Positions 32,688-44,523 of a stretch of DNA of 64,000 bases are shown here, piece by piece. A program made the translations under genes and the position numbers. The notes beneath the pieces are model-generated. The model was not told the DNA's origin. It made no database searches and saw nothing but the letters and a program-made list of their open reading frames with translations. Source of the stretch: Tetradesmus obliquus (lineage: Eukaryota; Chlorophyta; Chlorophyceae; Sphaeropleales; Scenedesmaceae). Position 1 is the stretch's first letter, and each line of letters starts with the position of its first letter. The DNA is taken from contig CP126193.1 of NCBI GenBank assembly GCA_030272155.1, positions 4,836,001-4,900,000 of the forward strand, in the 5' to 3' direction.

Positions 32688-34893
32688 GCAGAACACGTCC
32701 TCCTTCAAAACGGACCGCCTCAGCTGGCTAGTCCTGGATGAAGCCGACCGCCTGCTGGACTTAGGCTTTGAGGCAAAGCTCAAAGAGATCGTACAAGCCC
32801 TAGCGCAGCGCGCAGCAGCAGCAGTCGACAACAGCTTTGCGCCAGCAGCAGGCGAGGGCCAGCTGCAGTGCCAGACTGTGCTGCTGTCTGCTACATTGCA
32901 CCCGGGGCTTGCGGGGCTAGCTAGTTTAAGTATGCGGGACCCTGTGGGTGTAGGGTTTGATGCGAAGCAAGTGGATGGCCAGCTGCAGCTGCAGGAGGAT
33001 GCAGAAGCAGGAGGCGCTGCTGGAGCAGCAGCAGCAGCAGCAGCAGCAGCGCCAGGGCAGGGGAAGTTTGAGCTGCCGCAGCAGCTGCAGCAGCGCTATG
33101 TGGAAGTGCCAGCTAAGGCCAGATTAGTGGCACTGATAGGCGTGCTGCGCAGCCGGCTGCGCCGCAGCAGTGAGGCCAAGCTGGTGGTCTTCTTCTCCAA
33201 CTGCGACTCAGTGGACTTCCATCATGCGCTGCTGCAGCAGCCGCAGCACGGCGGCAGCAGCGAGCAGGACGGCTATGACACTGCTGCTGCTGCTGGGGGT
33301 GAGGCTGCTGGGGGTGAGGCTGGGGAGCTGCTGCTGGGCGGCTGCCCCTTGCTGAAGCTTCATGGAGATATGAAGCAGCCAGAGCGCACCAGCTCATTGG
33401 TCACCTTTTCCAAGGTAAGAAGGGTTTGCATCCATGCCGGTAATAGTCTGCTGCTGCTGTTGCTGATGCATCCTGCAGTGGGGAAGGCAGGCGGAACCCA
33501 GTGTACCAGCTCATTGGTGACGTTCTCCAAGGTAGGGCAGGTCTGCATATGGGCGCCTTTGATGATCTGCTGCTGCTGCTGCTATTGCAATATGTACCCT
33601 GGAGTAGGGATTGCAGGCGGGACCCAGGGGTTTTCAAACGTTCGAAAACCCCTGGCTCCAGGACTGCTTGCCGCACATGTAACCCCCACGGCTATTAGGG
33701 AGCCCCGAACAGTCGTGCAGCATACACGCCTGAACAGCAGCTGCCTTGGCTGCACCTCCTGCTGTTGATCTCTGCTGCATACGCCCACGTCAGCCTGCCC
33801 CTGCTGCTGCTGCTGCCTCTCAACCTCTCCTTTCTGCGCAGGCCAAGTCCTGCGTGCTGCTGTGCACAGACGTGGCTGCACGCGGCCTCGACTTCCCTGC
33901 AGTGTCCACCATCATCCAGTACGACCCCTCAGGCGACCCTGCTGAATACGTACACAGGGTGGGCCGCACAGCACGCATGGGGCAGCAGGGAGAGGCGCTG
34001 CTGTTCCTGCTGCCCAGTGAGATGCCGTACGTGCAGCTGCTGCTGCAGCAGGGAATGAAACTGACTCAGGAGCAGCTGGCTGGACTGCTGCAGTGCCTGC
34101 CAGCGCTGGTGGGCAGGGGCGGGCCGTCACTTGCCGTGCAGCAGATGGTGCGGAAAATGCGCAAGGGAGCAGCAGCAGCAGGGGGTATGGCCAGTACCAC
34201 TGGCAGCAGCAAAGACGGCAGCAGCAGAGGCAGCGCGCAGGGTTCAGCAGCAGCAGCAGCAGTAGGGTTTGATGGGTTGGAGGGGGTGCCTGGGGTGAAG
34301 CCAGAGCAGGCGGCAGCAGCGCTGCTGCTTCAGCGGCAGCTAGTGGCGGTTGTGTCGCGGGACGCTGAGCTGACGCGCATGGCCACCAGTGCTTTCAGGT
34401 GAGGGTGGTGAAGCGGCCAGCAGTAAGCAGAGTGTCCCAAATTGCGTGCCGGCACCTGCGTAGCTGCCCTGCAACGCCTGCGCACACTGCAGCTGACATG
34501 CCAGTCTGCCCCATCACCGCTGCCGCTACTACATCTCATCTGCACTGCCTGTGTGCCTGTGCTGTAGCTTGGTTCGTAACATGATTCTTTCTACAAGGTG
34601 ACGCTGATGGTGATGTACTGCCTCTGCTAAATTTACTTGCATGCAGGTCCTTTGTGCGCGCGTACACCACGCACCCCTCAGCCATGAAGCATGTGTTTTA
34701 TGTGAAAGGGCTGCACCTAGGGCACCTGGCAGCTAGCTTTGGCCTGCGTGAGGCACCCAGCAAGATTGGAGCAGCAGGCTCTGCAGCGGAGCGCAAGAAG
34801 CGCAAGCTGGAAGGCAAGCATGCAGCAACAAAGCGCGAGAAGCAGGCGTGGCATAAGCACGCAAAGGCAGCTGCAGCGATGGGGCGGGGCTAG
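29162..34893 (+). CDS. DDX31: DEAD-box RNA helicase DDX31/Dbp7
   Basis: Ten exons (29162-29251, 29334-29706, 29977-30155, 30520-30924, 31212-31325, 31634-31711, 32061-32216, 32692-33414, 33842-34398, 34647-34893) give 973 residues in phase. DDX31/Dbp7 acts in the nucleolus in 60S ribosome assembly. After a Gln/Ala/Lys-rich N-terminus come the helicase motifs: Q motif ([15 protein letters not shown]), I (SPTGSGKT), Ia (VPTRELAVQ), GG region ([17 protein letters not shown]), Ib (TPGRLLDH), II ([12 protein letters not shown]), III (LLSATL), IV ([13 protein letters not shown]), V ([12 protein letters not shown]) and VI ([10 protein letters not shown]). The C-terminus [19 protein letters not shown] and [16 protein letters not shown] is diagnostic for DDX31 rather than other DEAD proteins. 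The start is the first in-frame ATG of exon 1. Introns 7 and 8 contain copies of the preceding exon ends. Confidence 0.95.
32263..32446 (+). repeat. Two echoes of the DDX31 exon-7 end
   Basis: The last part of exon 7, with its donor, is repeated at 32263-32324 (encoding [20 protein letters not shown]) and more briefly at 32411-32446. Exon-end positions are 32216, 32321 and 32443. Both copies keep a GT after the ACG codon. Confidence 0.92.
33493..33535 (+). repeat. Echo of the DDX31 exon-8 end
   Basis: ACCAGCTCATTGGT and the following TCCAAG|GTA junction (33388-33416 in the real exon) recur about 118 bp downstream, in intron 8, with neighbouring intron sequence also alike. The copy keeps a GTAGG donor. 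Confidence 0.88.
33624..33655. repeat. 32-bp near-perfect palindrome
   Basis: The arms CCAGGGGTTTTC and GAAAACCCCTGG are exact inverses, and the 8-base centre is itself almost palindromic (only one base pair breaks symmetry). It lies in intron 8 of DDX31. Confidence 0.9.
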
Positions 34894-36439
34894 CAGCTGC
34901 TCGTGGTGGCTGCTATCGTGCAGCGCAGTGTGTGGCTGCAGCAGTTGTCATGCGCACGGAGTGCAAGGGCACGAGGAGGGTTCCACGGGTGCAGCAGGCA
35001 CTGCTGTTGGGGCGCTGCGTCGGTGTGGCAGCCTGCCTGAGGTTCAGTTGCCTCCTGCAATTAAGAGGTTGGAGTGGCACAGTGACAGCCTTGATGGGCG
35101 TGCTCAATGCCAGTGCCCTGGGATGAATGGCTGTGGCTGCAAGATTGCAGGGTACATGGTTGTGCACCGACGCCATTGCATAGTGCACCACTGTATGGCG
35201 TCGTCAGAAGCTGCATCTACTTGGCCACAGGGCAGGTGTCTGTTGATGAGGCAACCGCAGTTGACAACTGGATCCCCGTCTACATGCGAATGCGTTTGGC
35301 TAGCAAGGTGTAAAAGGACAGTGTTAGGCATGGTAAACGCACAACTGCGCACCTTCCAGCAATGCTGGTCCAGAAGCTCCCTGCCGGTGTGTTGATCCTG
35401 AACATTACACAGAAATTCATCTCAATCGTCTTCAAGTGAGCCGTTACAAAGGATATTTGAGCCAACACAGCAGAGTTCATGCAGAATGCGCTGTCTGCCA
35501 CAGCAGGTGACACCAGCAACTGCAAACCAGCTGGTGCATCCTGACGATAGTTGCCTGAATGCCACACACAAATGATGGCGACAGCATCCTATGCCACAAA
35601 GGCATTGCCGTGCCGTCCTGCCGCATGAAAATCCTGCTTCCAACTCCGTAAACAGTGAATTGCAACATGACGTATTACTATCCGCATGCCCTGTAAGCCA
35701 GCTGCAACTGTAATATTCAATGCGCCCTAGGTGCCACATATAGGGGGCATTCAGCAGCAATAGCAATGGAGGCACCTTCGTTGCAGGTGGCCGGCATGCT
35801 TAACACATATCATGGGACAATACTGTTTGTATGATCAACTTAAAAGTTTGCTTGCCATGAAGACCAAAAAGGTGTAGTATGTACGTGACTGCCATGCGCT
35901 GACCCGTGCGGGTGTGAAAACACCATACACAGGAAGTTTTTGTGGGGTTCAAGCCCACGCAGCAGCAACACCAATCAATATGTACCGAACGCACACCCCT
36001 CGACAGCTCAGCTGCAGCACTTCCCCACCTTGCACCATGCTGCGTGGCACATTATGCACACGCCGTGTGCGCAGCCGAGCTCAAAAGCAGGTTTGAGCAG
36101 CAACTGCAGTGCCACAAGTGCTTCTACAGCACCCTTCTCCAACACAGACATAAAACCTGCTGCTTCCTTTGTGCATGTGCACGGCATCCCGTCACACCAG
36201 GGGCTGCATTGAGGTATAGGTTCCACTGCCATCCATGCATCCACACACACAAAACCACCAGCACTCTGCCATCCTGCGCCAGCACACACTAGCTGCACAG
36301 GATCGCCGCAGCGCTGCAATGAAATTTCAAACCATATCACATCACAAAACATCATCTGGCGGCGCTTTCGCTGCACACCCTCATCCTACAGGATAGGGTT
36401 TTCTGTGCCGCATCCGCCAAATATCTGTGGTTCTGTGGT
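34894..36439. other. Convergent 3' region
   Basis: This lies between the stops of DDX31 (rightward) and the EGF-like gene (leftward). No gene was recognised; open frames are short. It should contain both 3' UTRs. Confidence 0.45.
35309..35313 (+). terminator. Possible poly(A) signal TGTAA after DDX31
   Basis: TGTAA lies 416 bases after the DDX31 stop. Support is from position and the known algal signal only. Confidence 0.35.
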
Positions 36440-38364
36440 TTAGATGTGAGACACACCCTGCACGTCGTTCTGCCACTGCCTGAAGTAGGGTGAGCCCTTC
36501 TTCTCCCTGTGGATGAGGAAGCCAATGAAGCCGGCACCAGCCACCAGCAGCACAGAGCCAACCACTGCCAGGGCAATGGCCCACTTGGGCACAGGCTTGG
36601 CGATCCTGTCTGCATTGGGGTCGCGCATGTTGTTCTGGCAGTGCAGGCCGCTGCAGAGGCACAGGCAGGGGTGTACGGCACACAGGCAGGCAGTTGTTCT
36701 TGTCAGCTTTGGGGCAGAGGATGCGGCAGACGCTGGGGTGTTTATTACGATACTGTGGTGAACAATCAGACAGCTGTGCTGGTTACTTGTGGTGGTGCAT
36801 GAAAGCAGCTCGATGCACCTGCTGTCAGCGATGCAGAACTATTTGTTACCAACACATCTCTGGGCTGGCTTAGTACAGCGCATGCTGTGTGCTGTGTGTC
36901 AAATTGCAGGGAATGTACTACATCACAGTCCGGCACTCACAAGAAGCCGCTGGGGCAGCTGCAGCTGAGGCCATCAGATGTGCAGCTGCCGTCGTTCTGC
37001 ACAACGGCAAACACAACAGAAGGCAAATTGTTAGCCACAGGACATGAGCAGCTGCTAAGCAAGCGAAGGCTGGCAGAGTGTGCGCTTCGACACCAAAGCA
37101 CCACAGCATATCAGCTAGCTGCTAATAGAACATAGGCAGCTGGTTGTCCACACATTTATTCGCATTTGGCTGCCTTGCATGCTCAAGGCGCGCTGGGCCG
37201 AGCAGCTGAGCGCAAAGTACTACTGCAGTCTGCTGCTGCAACCCGCCCCTGCCCTCACCATGCAGTACATGCCGTCCTTGCACTCCTTCACGCCAAACTG
37301 GCAGTGGCGGCCGCGCACGTTGGGCGGGCACTTGCAGTAGTGCTCGTTGACAGCGGTGTCAAGCATGCAGGTGCCGCCGTTCATGCAGGACAGAGGGTTG
37401 GCTGTCTTGTTGGTGCAGGTCTCCACAGGCACCTTGCAGGTGGCGCCAGTCCACTTGGCTGCAGGGCAGGAGTAGTGGCAAACACAGGTTTAGGTGAAGT
37501 CCAACCTATGGCTTGTGGGCAGCTGTCTGTGCAGCAGGCTGGCATGAGCAAGCATGGCGACGTTGCATGGACTGGGCTCAAGGCCTGCCGGCTCCGTGCT
37601 GCTAAACAGCATGCATGAGGCGCTTCTGCTGCAAGACTTTTTGTGCACAAGCTAAGCAGCGCAAGCTGGCTCACCTGGGCATGCGCAAGTCTCAGTGTCG
37701 GGTGAGTCACCAGCTGTGCACTTGCCGCCATTGTAGCACACCAGGCCCTTAGTGCACTCCTGGTACATGGCTGTGCAGTCAGCACCCATGTAGCCTGGCG
37801 GGCACTTGCAGAAGAACTCATCTGCAAGGCCCTCAATCTGCGAGACCACGAAGCATGTTTAATCGACACACAGGGCGTCAGGGTGGGAAGGGCTGTGTAG
37901 GGTAGCACTTCAGCATCACATGCACAGCTAACCTACTCCTGCAAGTGATGCACGTGGTGCTGATTCAGCTTGACATTGCTGCAGGCAATCTACGAAGCAT
38001 GAAAACAATAACCTCGAGCCGTGATCGGGTATCATGAGCATGCTCCATGCATGCGAGGCGGGTGACTGGTTTCATAGCCACCGACTTTTGGTGCAGGACA
38101 GCTGAAGGCTGGTGACACTGCTGATTTCGTCGTGTTTGGGCGACTAAGACCTCAAATAAGCCATTACTGCTGCCTTGTAGCACCACATGTCGACTAATGG
38201 CCTGCCACTGGTTGGTCACCGCGCAGACTCACCGCTGTGCAAACACCCCTGTTCTTGCATCCTGGCACGCAATTTCCAGCAGCTACTGCTTGGTCGCCTT
38301 GCTGTGCTGCTGCAATGCTAACACAAAGCGCGAGAGCCAGAATGGCCACTGCCCTGTGAGCCAT
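36440..38364 (-). CDS. EGF-repeat type I membrane protein
   Basis: Five minus-strand exons (38364-38233, 37837-37675, 37458-37259, 36996-36941, 36650-36440) give 253 residues. A signal peptide (AVAILALALCVSIAAA) precedes four EGF-like modules with six-Cys spacing: CVPGCKNRGVC to GYMGADC; CTKGLVCYNGGKC to WTGATC; SCMNGGTC to VRGRHC; and CKDGMYCMNDGSC to FGLHC. One membrane span follows at about 208-231 (WAIALAVVGSVLLVAGAGFI). A short cytoplasmic tail begins HREKKGS. Splitting of EGF modules across exons and consistent phases support the model. Such proteins are surface or secretory-route adhesion or receptor-like proteins. I know no named algal family, so no function is assigned. Neighbours give no functional hint. 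Confidence 0.85.
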
Positions 38365-39286
38365 GATTCGGCTGCTTGCTGCTTCAGGCTGATTGAACTG
38401 GTTGATCAAGTGTAATCGGTAGTCACAGAATGCTTGATCGTGACCAGAACGCTGTGCTGTGCTGGCTCTCGGCTCTAGCCGAGGCTGAAGAACCCTGCGA
38501 GCTCCAGTGACGCTTGAAATCCAGGAGCTTAGCTGTCTAGATTAGTCTTTGCTAGCTTCATCCAGCCCAGAATTTGATGCATGCATTTGAGCACCGCATG
38601 CTTCGTGCTCGTGCATGCTAGGTGGTCGTTGATTCGGGCCACGCCGTATTGCACAGGTGGCACTTCACTTGCTGGACTGCATCAAGCAGCGGGTTGATCC
38701 ACGATCACAGCAAATTTCTGTTGTCGTAATTCCAGCTGCTGATCGCGCTCGCATACGGCGAGCCAGATGCTGCTGCAGCCATGGTGCCTGAGCATGCGCA
38801 CGTGTGCAAAATCCTCTGGTGACAATCCAAGTGACAGCAGCTGGTGGCCTGATTGGTGGCTAGTAGCCTCCTAAATGGACTGCAACGCTGACTCGAGTTA
38901 CAAAAGACCCCCTTCAACTGATGGGTGCAGCAGCCCCGTCCTTGCCAATGCTGAAGAGAACATGCACATGCCCCCGACGCTTGCATGCCCATGCCAGCCT
39001 GGTAAAATGCTGAGCAGCTTCGCAACGTCACAAGGACTTCCAAGAACCAAAGCAAGGGCAACCCGAATGCTTTGCTCCATCACCTTGGCAGAAGCAGCAA
39101 TTGACATGATACGATTATCAGTAATGCACAGCAGTGCCATGGCAAACCAAACCAAAAGACACTGCTGGTCCATCAGGTCCGAAGCGTCCACCCCTTACCC
39201 CAGTATCACGTAGCCTAACCCGCACATCACTCGCCCCTCCAGCGCTACAGCTGCAATGGTTGCTGCACAACACAACCGCATGCTGC
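38365..39286. other. Intergenic, no gene recognised
   Basis: This lies upstream of the EGF-like gene and downstream of the p24 gene (both leftward). A minus-sense TGTAA (plus-strand TTACA near 38895) could be the p24 poly(A) signal. Nothing else was recognised. Confidence 0.4.
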
Positions 39287-40813
39287 TCACAGCAGCTTCT
39301 TTCTCTGGAAGAACTTCTTCAGGTACAGCAGTTGGCAGCAGGCTGAGCCAACACACACTGCCAGGGACACAATGCTGAACCACGCCACCCTGCTATTGGT
39401 CTCCTCTGCAGCACAGCAGCGCAGGCACACAATGCGACAAGGGCAAGGGTGGGCGCCATGCAAACAGCTTGCAGGAGCATCAGTGTCAGTGCTGCTGGCG
39501 CCACGCAGTGCAGCCAGCACCCAGGTCACCTACTGCAGACGCCTACTGCTGGATGGGGTGCTGTTCGGCATGCTTGCACACACTGCTGCTGCCTCTTAGT
39601 CCTGCAACACACCGTCCGCACTGCAGATACTCCTGGTTGCAGCAATCGCCAGGGCCAGAGCTGCTTGTCGACGTTTTGAGCACTGCTGCCTGCTGTGGCC
39701 GCTGGCACCAGCAGCACTCACCATTGAGGTCACGCATCTCCTGCTCCCTCTGCTGCAGTTGCAGCATCTCTGCGTAGATCTCCCTGATTGCGCCCTCCAC
39801 CTTACGCATCTCCACACTGAGCTGATCCAGGTGCTCTTTCTTGGCGATGGTGTCCCAGTCGGTTGCAGCAACACCAGTGCGCCAGTCCAGAGTCAGCTTC
39901 GTGTGGTAGGCGGTCTCGAGGTCTGCAGGAATGCAGGAAAGGCCGCAGCAGACAGAACAACACAACATCAAAGGGAGCTCACACGGTGATTACGTATGCT
40001 TGTGCTTGTGTTGACCACGATCCTGCAAGGTGCTGTGGCTGATCCGCCAGTAGACCAGGAAGACATATGAGGTGATGCAGCAAGCAACGTTGGTCCTGCA
40101 AGCGTGCTGCTGCACTGTTGCAGGCCTGACACCTGAGCACCTCCCAGCAGCAATCTCCCAGTTGGCATGACCTTACAGCAGGCCTGACTGGTGGCACATG
40201 CTCAGTACTGTCCATGCAGAGTAATCTTTGCTGAACGCCTGATTCAGATCACTGCTGCTAAAGCAAACTGCCGGCACCCATTTGAGCATGCCAAGCACCA
40301 GCACCCTCCCACGATGGTCACAGAGTGATCCGTGGTAAAAACATGCGATGGTATGTGCGCAGCTGTGCTTACCATGAGTGGTAAAGCAAGCCTGGTACTC
40401 TCCAGCTGACTTGGTTGTGAAAGCAAACTGGCCTTGGTGCTGTGCCTTGTTTTCATGGACAACACCTCCAGATGGATCCGACACCTGCAAATGAAGCAAC
40501 GTTAGTTTGGACAATCCGCCGCGTGGGCATTGTGAACAACCTACCGCTGCAGGACAGAGCTGCACCAACCAGCAGGACAGCAGTAGAGCAGCAACTGACT
40601 TCCAGCTTGCTGTTCATCAGTCAAGCGCACCTTCACGTCCACGTAGATAGGAAGTGTCGGATTGTCTTTGTTGGTGGCCTTGTAGTCGCCAACTACTATG
40701 ACGTTGGCGTTGAGTTCCTCAAAAATGCACTTCGTCTGCGTCTGCATCTCGAAGTCTAAAGCAGACGCCAGCCCCACTGCCATGAGGCATACAACTAATG
40801 AAAGCAGCTTCAT
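39287..40813 (-). CDS. p24/TMED cargo receptor, delta-like
   Basis: Four minus-strand exons (40813-40631, 40484-40373, 39922-39722, 39405-39287) give 204 residues. p24 proteins cycle between ER and Golgi in COPII and COPI vesicles and help select GPI-anchored cargo. The signal peptide (LLSLVVCLMAVGLASA) is followed by a GOLD domain beginning DFEMQTQTKCIFEELNAN. Its two Cys are in TKC and YQAC. A coiled coil (MRKVEGAIREIYAEMLQLQQ) leads into the span WFSIVSLAVCVGSACCQLLY. The tail is LKKFFQRKKLL, with the double-Phe COPII signal and a dilysine COPI signal. Length and order match the family. The double-Phe and dilysine tail suits the plant delta class, though subclass is an inference. Confidence 0.93.
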
Positions 40814-41504
40814 AGCTGCAGGTCGTGATCTCTACAAGCTGCCAGAGCCAGCTGCCAAGCAAGCAGCACAGACGGTTGGGAGAGGGACACCACGGCGTGG
40901 CTGTGTCCTGAGGGTCCAGTACTCTGCCGTCAGCAGCGGAGGTGTGATAGATACGAGGCAGATGCGTAGGCAAAAGACAAGAAGCACCACAGCAGTGCAG
41001 TGCTTGTTAAAACAGCGCCGCAGAACCCCAACAGCCATGAACTCATTTGTGAATGCTGATGATCCCCACGCTCCTGCACCTTCAAAACCCCAAAGCACGA
41101 CGATGTCCGGCACAAAACATGTATCTGCTCGAAACCTTTATGAGCTGCTCCTGCTGTACTGTTGCAAGGCAGTACACACACTGTACACCTGCATGCAGGG
41201 TGTGCAGGGTGCGCATGTGAGAAGTACATCATGCGGAATCCAGTGTGCACAAGACGCATGTGCCACTGCACAACCGAATCAAGCCCAACACAAATGGAAG
41301 CGCATTCGGCAATGGCGCACGCAGAGATTCAGGCTGAGGCGCAGCATGACGTTGCCAGCACTGCATGCTGTACTACCCAGGTAGTTACTTGATTGTGGAC
41401 ATGAGCACTTGATGACATCACACCCAGAGCTTTGAGGAACTCACAATACCAGCAGCATGCAGACAGTTGCTGCCATGCCTGTCCTGCAAGTGCTGTGCCG
41501 CCCT
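40814..41504. other. Intergenic, no gene recognised
   Basis: This is the promoter of the p24 gene and the 3' region of the OXNAD1-like gene (both leftward). A 228-codon plus-strand open frame overlaps p24 exon 1 and lacks any recognisable domain. Confidence 0.4.
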
Positions 41505-43146
41505 TCACCACCAGCGCTCAGTGTGCACTGATTTGTGTGGCAGGCCCAGCCGCAGCAGTGCCTGCACAACGTCTTCAGACATCTGCGGAGGCCCACACAC
41601 ATACGCAGCCACATCCTGCGAGCCACATTCCGCAGAAGTTGCGCCACTGCTGCTGTCACTGCTGTTACTGCTGCTTGTGCCATGGCGTAGCTGTTGCAGT
41701 GCTGCCGCTAGGTGTGAGCTGCCTATGCGCCCTTGCAGGACATGAGGTAGCTTGATGCCCTGTGCTGCACCCGCGCCTTGTACCTGCTGCTGCTGCAGCT
41801 GCTGCTGCTGCTGCTGCTTGATGGCCTCCTGCATCACTGGGGGCAGGCCGTGTGTCCTGGTGGTGTGCAGTTGCATGTTGATGGCTCCTGCCTGCTGCCA
41901 GTGCAGCAGCTGCTTCAGCAGTGCAAACTCTGACGGCTCAGCAGCTGCAAGCAGGAAGTGCAGCAGTAAAGACAATAGTCACACAGAAGAACTTTACACA
42001 TATCTTTGTGTTTCAGCATACAACACAGCTTCAAAAGCTGCGGCAGCAAAGCTTGCAGGAGGCAGTTGAATGTTGGTGACACGTGCAACTAGTTGTGGCG
42101 ACAGCCAAGCCTCTTGATTCCTGCTGGCGCGAGCTGGACTAGCAGCACAGGTTGCACAAGCAAGCACTGAAGCTGCTGCAAGCAAAGGGACTGCCCGCCC
42201 ACCTGAGTACAATAGGAATGGTTGCCGCGGCTGGTGTAACTCGCCAGCATTTGGCTGCTGCTGTTGCTGTTGTTGCTGCTGCTCCACCACGCTTCCAAGC
42301 ATGGAGAACAGCGCAGTTATGCCGATGCCTCCAGCAACAAACAGGCAGGGCTTGCTGCTGCTCTCAGCCGTCAGAGTGAAGGAGCCCCCAACAGCAACAG
42401 ACACCTGCGCTCGCGCACATGGCGCGAATGCCGCAAACAAAGGACACAGGGTTCGCCATGACCAGTAGATTACTCAACCGTACTACAATTAGTAATTCGG
42501 TGACGTCCTCAGCTTGCGCGGCAGTTACAAGCAGTCCATGGTCTGCATTGCAAGCATGTGACCAGCTTGTTGCTTCACAACCTTGGACGCTGTTGTGGGC
42601 TGTTGCCCCCAAAGCACACTCCCTTCTTGCCTGCAGCTTCCTGCCACGCACCTGCTTGCCTGCTGAAGCTTCTGCATGCACCCATTGAGCACAGGGGTGC
42701 CCGCTGCGCTTCACACACAAGTCCATGGTGCCAGTTTGCTGCAGCTGTGATGGGGTTGAGCAGATGCTGTAGCCTCCCACAGCTTGCAGGCCAGGCACAT
42801 GGAAGTCCACCCACTGGCCGGGAGCAAAGCCAAAGTTGCTAGGTGGTTCCTGCAGACAGCAACACCGTTAGTGCATGAGAAGTGCATGCTTCCATGCCGT
42901 GTGCCTGCGACGCGCCAAAAGCTTGGTCACAGCAAGTGGGATGGGGTGTCCGCTGGTGGTGCTGCTGCAGATGCTTGAGAGTGATCTTGACGTTGCTGAG
43001 AAAAAGGTGAAACAACATACCAGTTTCAGCCTTAGCATTTTCACTGTTGGTGTCTCCGTCACCACGCTCTCGATGGTGGCCTGCATTGCCCTTGACACTG
43101 CTGCTGCTGCTGCTGCTGCCACCATCACAGCTGATGCTCTGGCCAT
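41505..43146 (-). CDS. OXNAD1-like FAD/NAD-binding oxidoreductase
   Basis: Four minus-strand exons (43146-43021, 42849-42652, 42404-42203, 41944-41505) give 321 residues. The order follows the ferredoxin-NADP reductase-like fold as in human OXNAD1. It runs from VVTETPTVKMLRLKL and FGFAPGQWVDFHVPG to the flavin-site strand VGGYSICSTPSQL and the nucleotide-site loop LFVAGGIGITALFSML. It ends AAYVCGPPQMSEDVVQALL and ERWW. The CGPPxM motif and the terminal E-x-W-W match the animal protein closely. Poly-Gln inserts lie in both halves. The N-terminus is Ala-rich and could target mitochondria; an in-frame ATG at 43197 would add 17 residues. The electron partner is unknown. It is divergently arranged with NTF2, only 284 bp between starts. 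Confidence 0.87.
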
Positions 43147-43430
43147 GCAGACTAGCAATATGTCCAAACCAAAGTGTGAGTGTCGTTGTTCCAGCACCTC
43201 TTGCTCAAGACCTCTGATATCCTGGACAAAACGCCTGCGAATATTTGAACAGGCCGGAAGGGTCTAGGGCTCGACAGCAACCGTGCGAGGCAGACACCAA
43301 GCGTCGATGCAAGCTTGCTGAAACGCAATTCAGTGAACATTTGGTGTTATTGCTGCAGTGTCTGCTTCAGCTGCTGCCTAGTGCCGCTTGTGATCTCTGC
43401 CGCTGGTTCTTCACGCCTGATCAAAACGCT
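43147..43430. promoter_or_regulatory. Short divergent promoter region OXNAD1/NTF2
   Basis: The two start codons face away from each other across 284 bases, so this interval must hold both promoters and 5' UTRs, unless upstream non-coding exons exist. No TATA box is obvious. Confidence 0.5.
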
Positions 43431-44523
43431 ATGGCTGATCCAGAAGCAGTTGGAAAGGTGTGGAGTCGGGAGCACCAGCTCGAACGCATATACGCGGCGC
43501 ACAGTTGGGGCAGGTACAGGTGCCATCAGGGCTCCACACGCTGCACCCAGCTTACGCGTGGTGTTCCTGGATGCAGGCTTTCCTGCAGTACTACTATCAG
43601 CTATTCGAAAGTAACCGCGCGGGACTGGCGAACCTGTATCAGGAGGGCAGCATGCTGACCTTTGAGGGGCAGAAGTTCCAGGGGACTCAGGCAATTGTGG
43701 CCAAGCTTGCAGCGCTACCTTTCAACCAGGCCAAAGTGAACCCCACTTCAATGGATTTCCAGCCGTCTGTGGCCGGTGGCATCATGGTATTCGTGACGGG
43801 CAGCATCCAGGTGTGTGTACTGCTGCAGGCACTACCGCAGAAGCAGCAGCTTCGGACAGCAGTATTGCTACAAGACTGGTGATGGTGCAAACGATGCTTG
43901 TTGCGCATACACCCATCCCATGTCAGCGCAGCAGTACCTGCAATCATGCCAGGAGTTGACTCAAAGGTGCTGATGTTGCAGTCTCCTGTCGCTGCTGCAG
44001 ACTGAGGGTGAGAGCAATGCGCTGAAGTTCAGCCAAGTGTTCCACTTGATGCCAGTGGGCCAGAGCTTTGTCGTCACAAATGGTAAGCAAGAACTGCGTC
44101 TGCAACAATGCAGCATATTACAGGCAGCTGCCGATGGCACTTAGCTGCAGCAGACGCTTGCATGCAAGAATGTGATGCAGCACTTGCTGGTGTGGGACGG
44201 TTGTCTTGGCTCGTGCTTGCAGGACAGCAGTGCCACGGAGAAAGCTGCTGTGTTGCACACTCGCTGTTTTGGTGTGCACCTTGCCAGCAAGCACATCAGC
44301 CACGCAGCTGTTGTCGTGTTCCGCGGCTGCTCCGTACAGCTTTGGAAGTATGTCAATTTGCAAGGACGCTGCAGCACAAGGACGCTGCAGTAGTTGAACG
44401 CATCAGCAGCTGGGCCGCAGTGTTACATGAATTACACATGTTGTTCCTTCATGATATTGACAGTTGCTGCTTGTGCTGCCTGCTGCTTTGCCTGCAGACA
44501 TGTTCCGCCTGAACTACGGGTGA
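43431..44523 (+). CDS. NTF2: Nuclear transport factor 2
   Basis: Four exons (43431-43457, 43577-43810, 44001-44082, 44498-44523) give 122 residues, the usual NTF2 length. NTF2 carries Ran-GDP into the nucleus. The protein starts MADPEAVGKAFLQYYYQLFE, continues LANLYQEGSMLTFEGQKFQG and VAKLAALPFNQAKVN, then ALKFSQVFHLMPVGQSFVVT. It ends with DMFRLNYG, the nearly invariant NTF2 terminus. All introns are GT-AG and in phase. Nothing is missing relative to plant and animal copies. Confidence 0.97.

Noticed and set aside
40698-41384. 228-codon plus-strand frame over p24 exon 1
   Set aside because: It overlaps a well-supported gene on the other strand and shows no domain.
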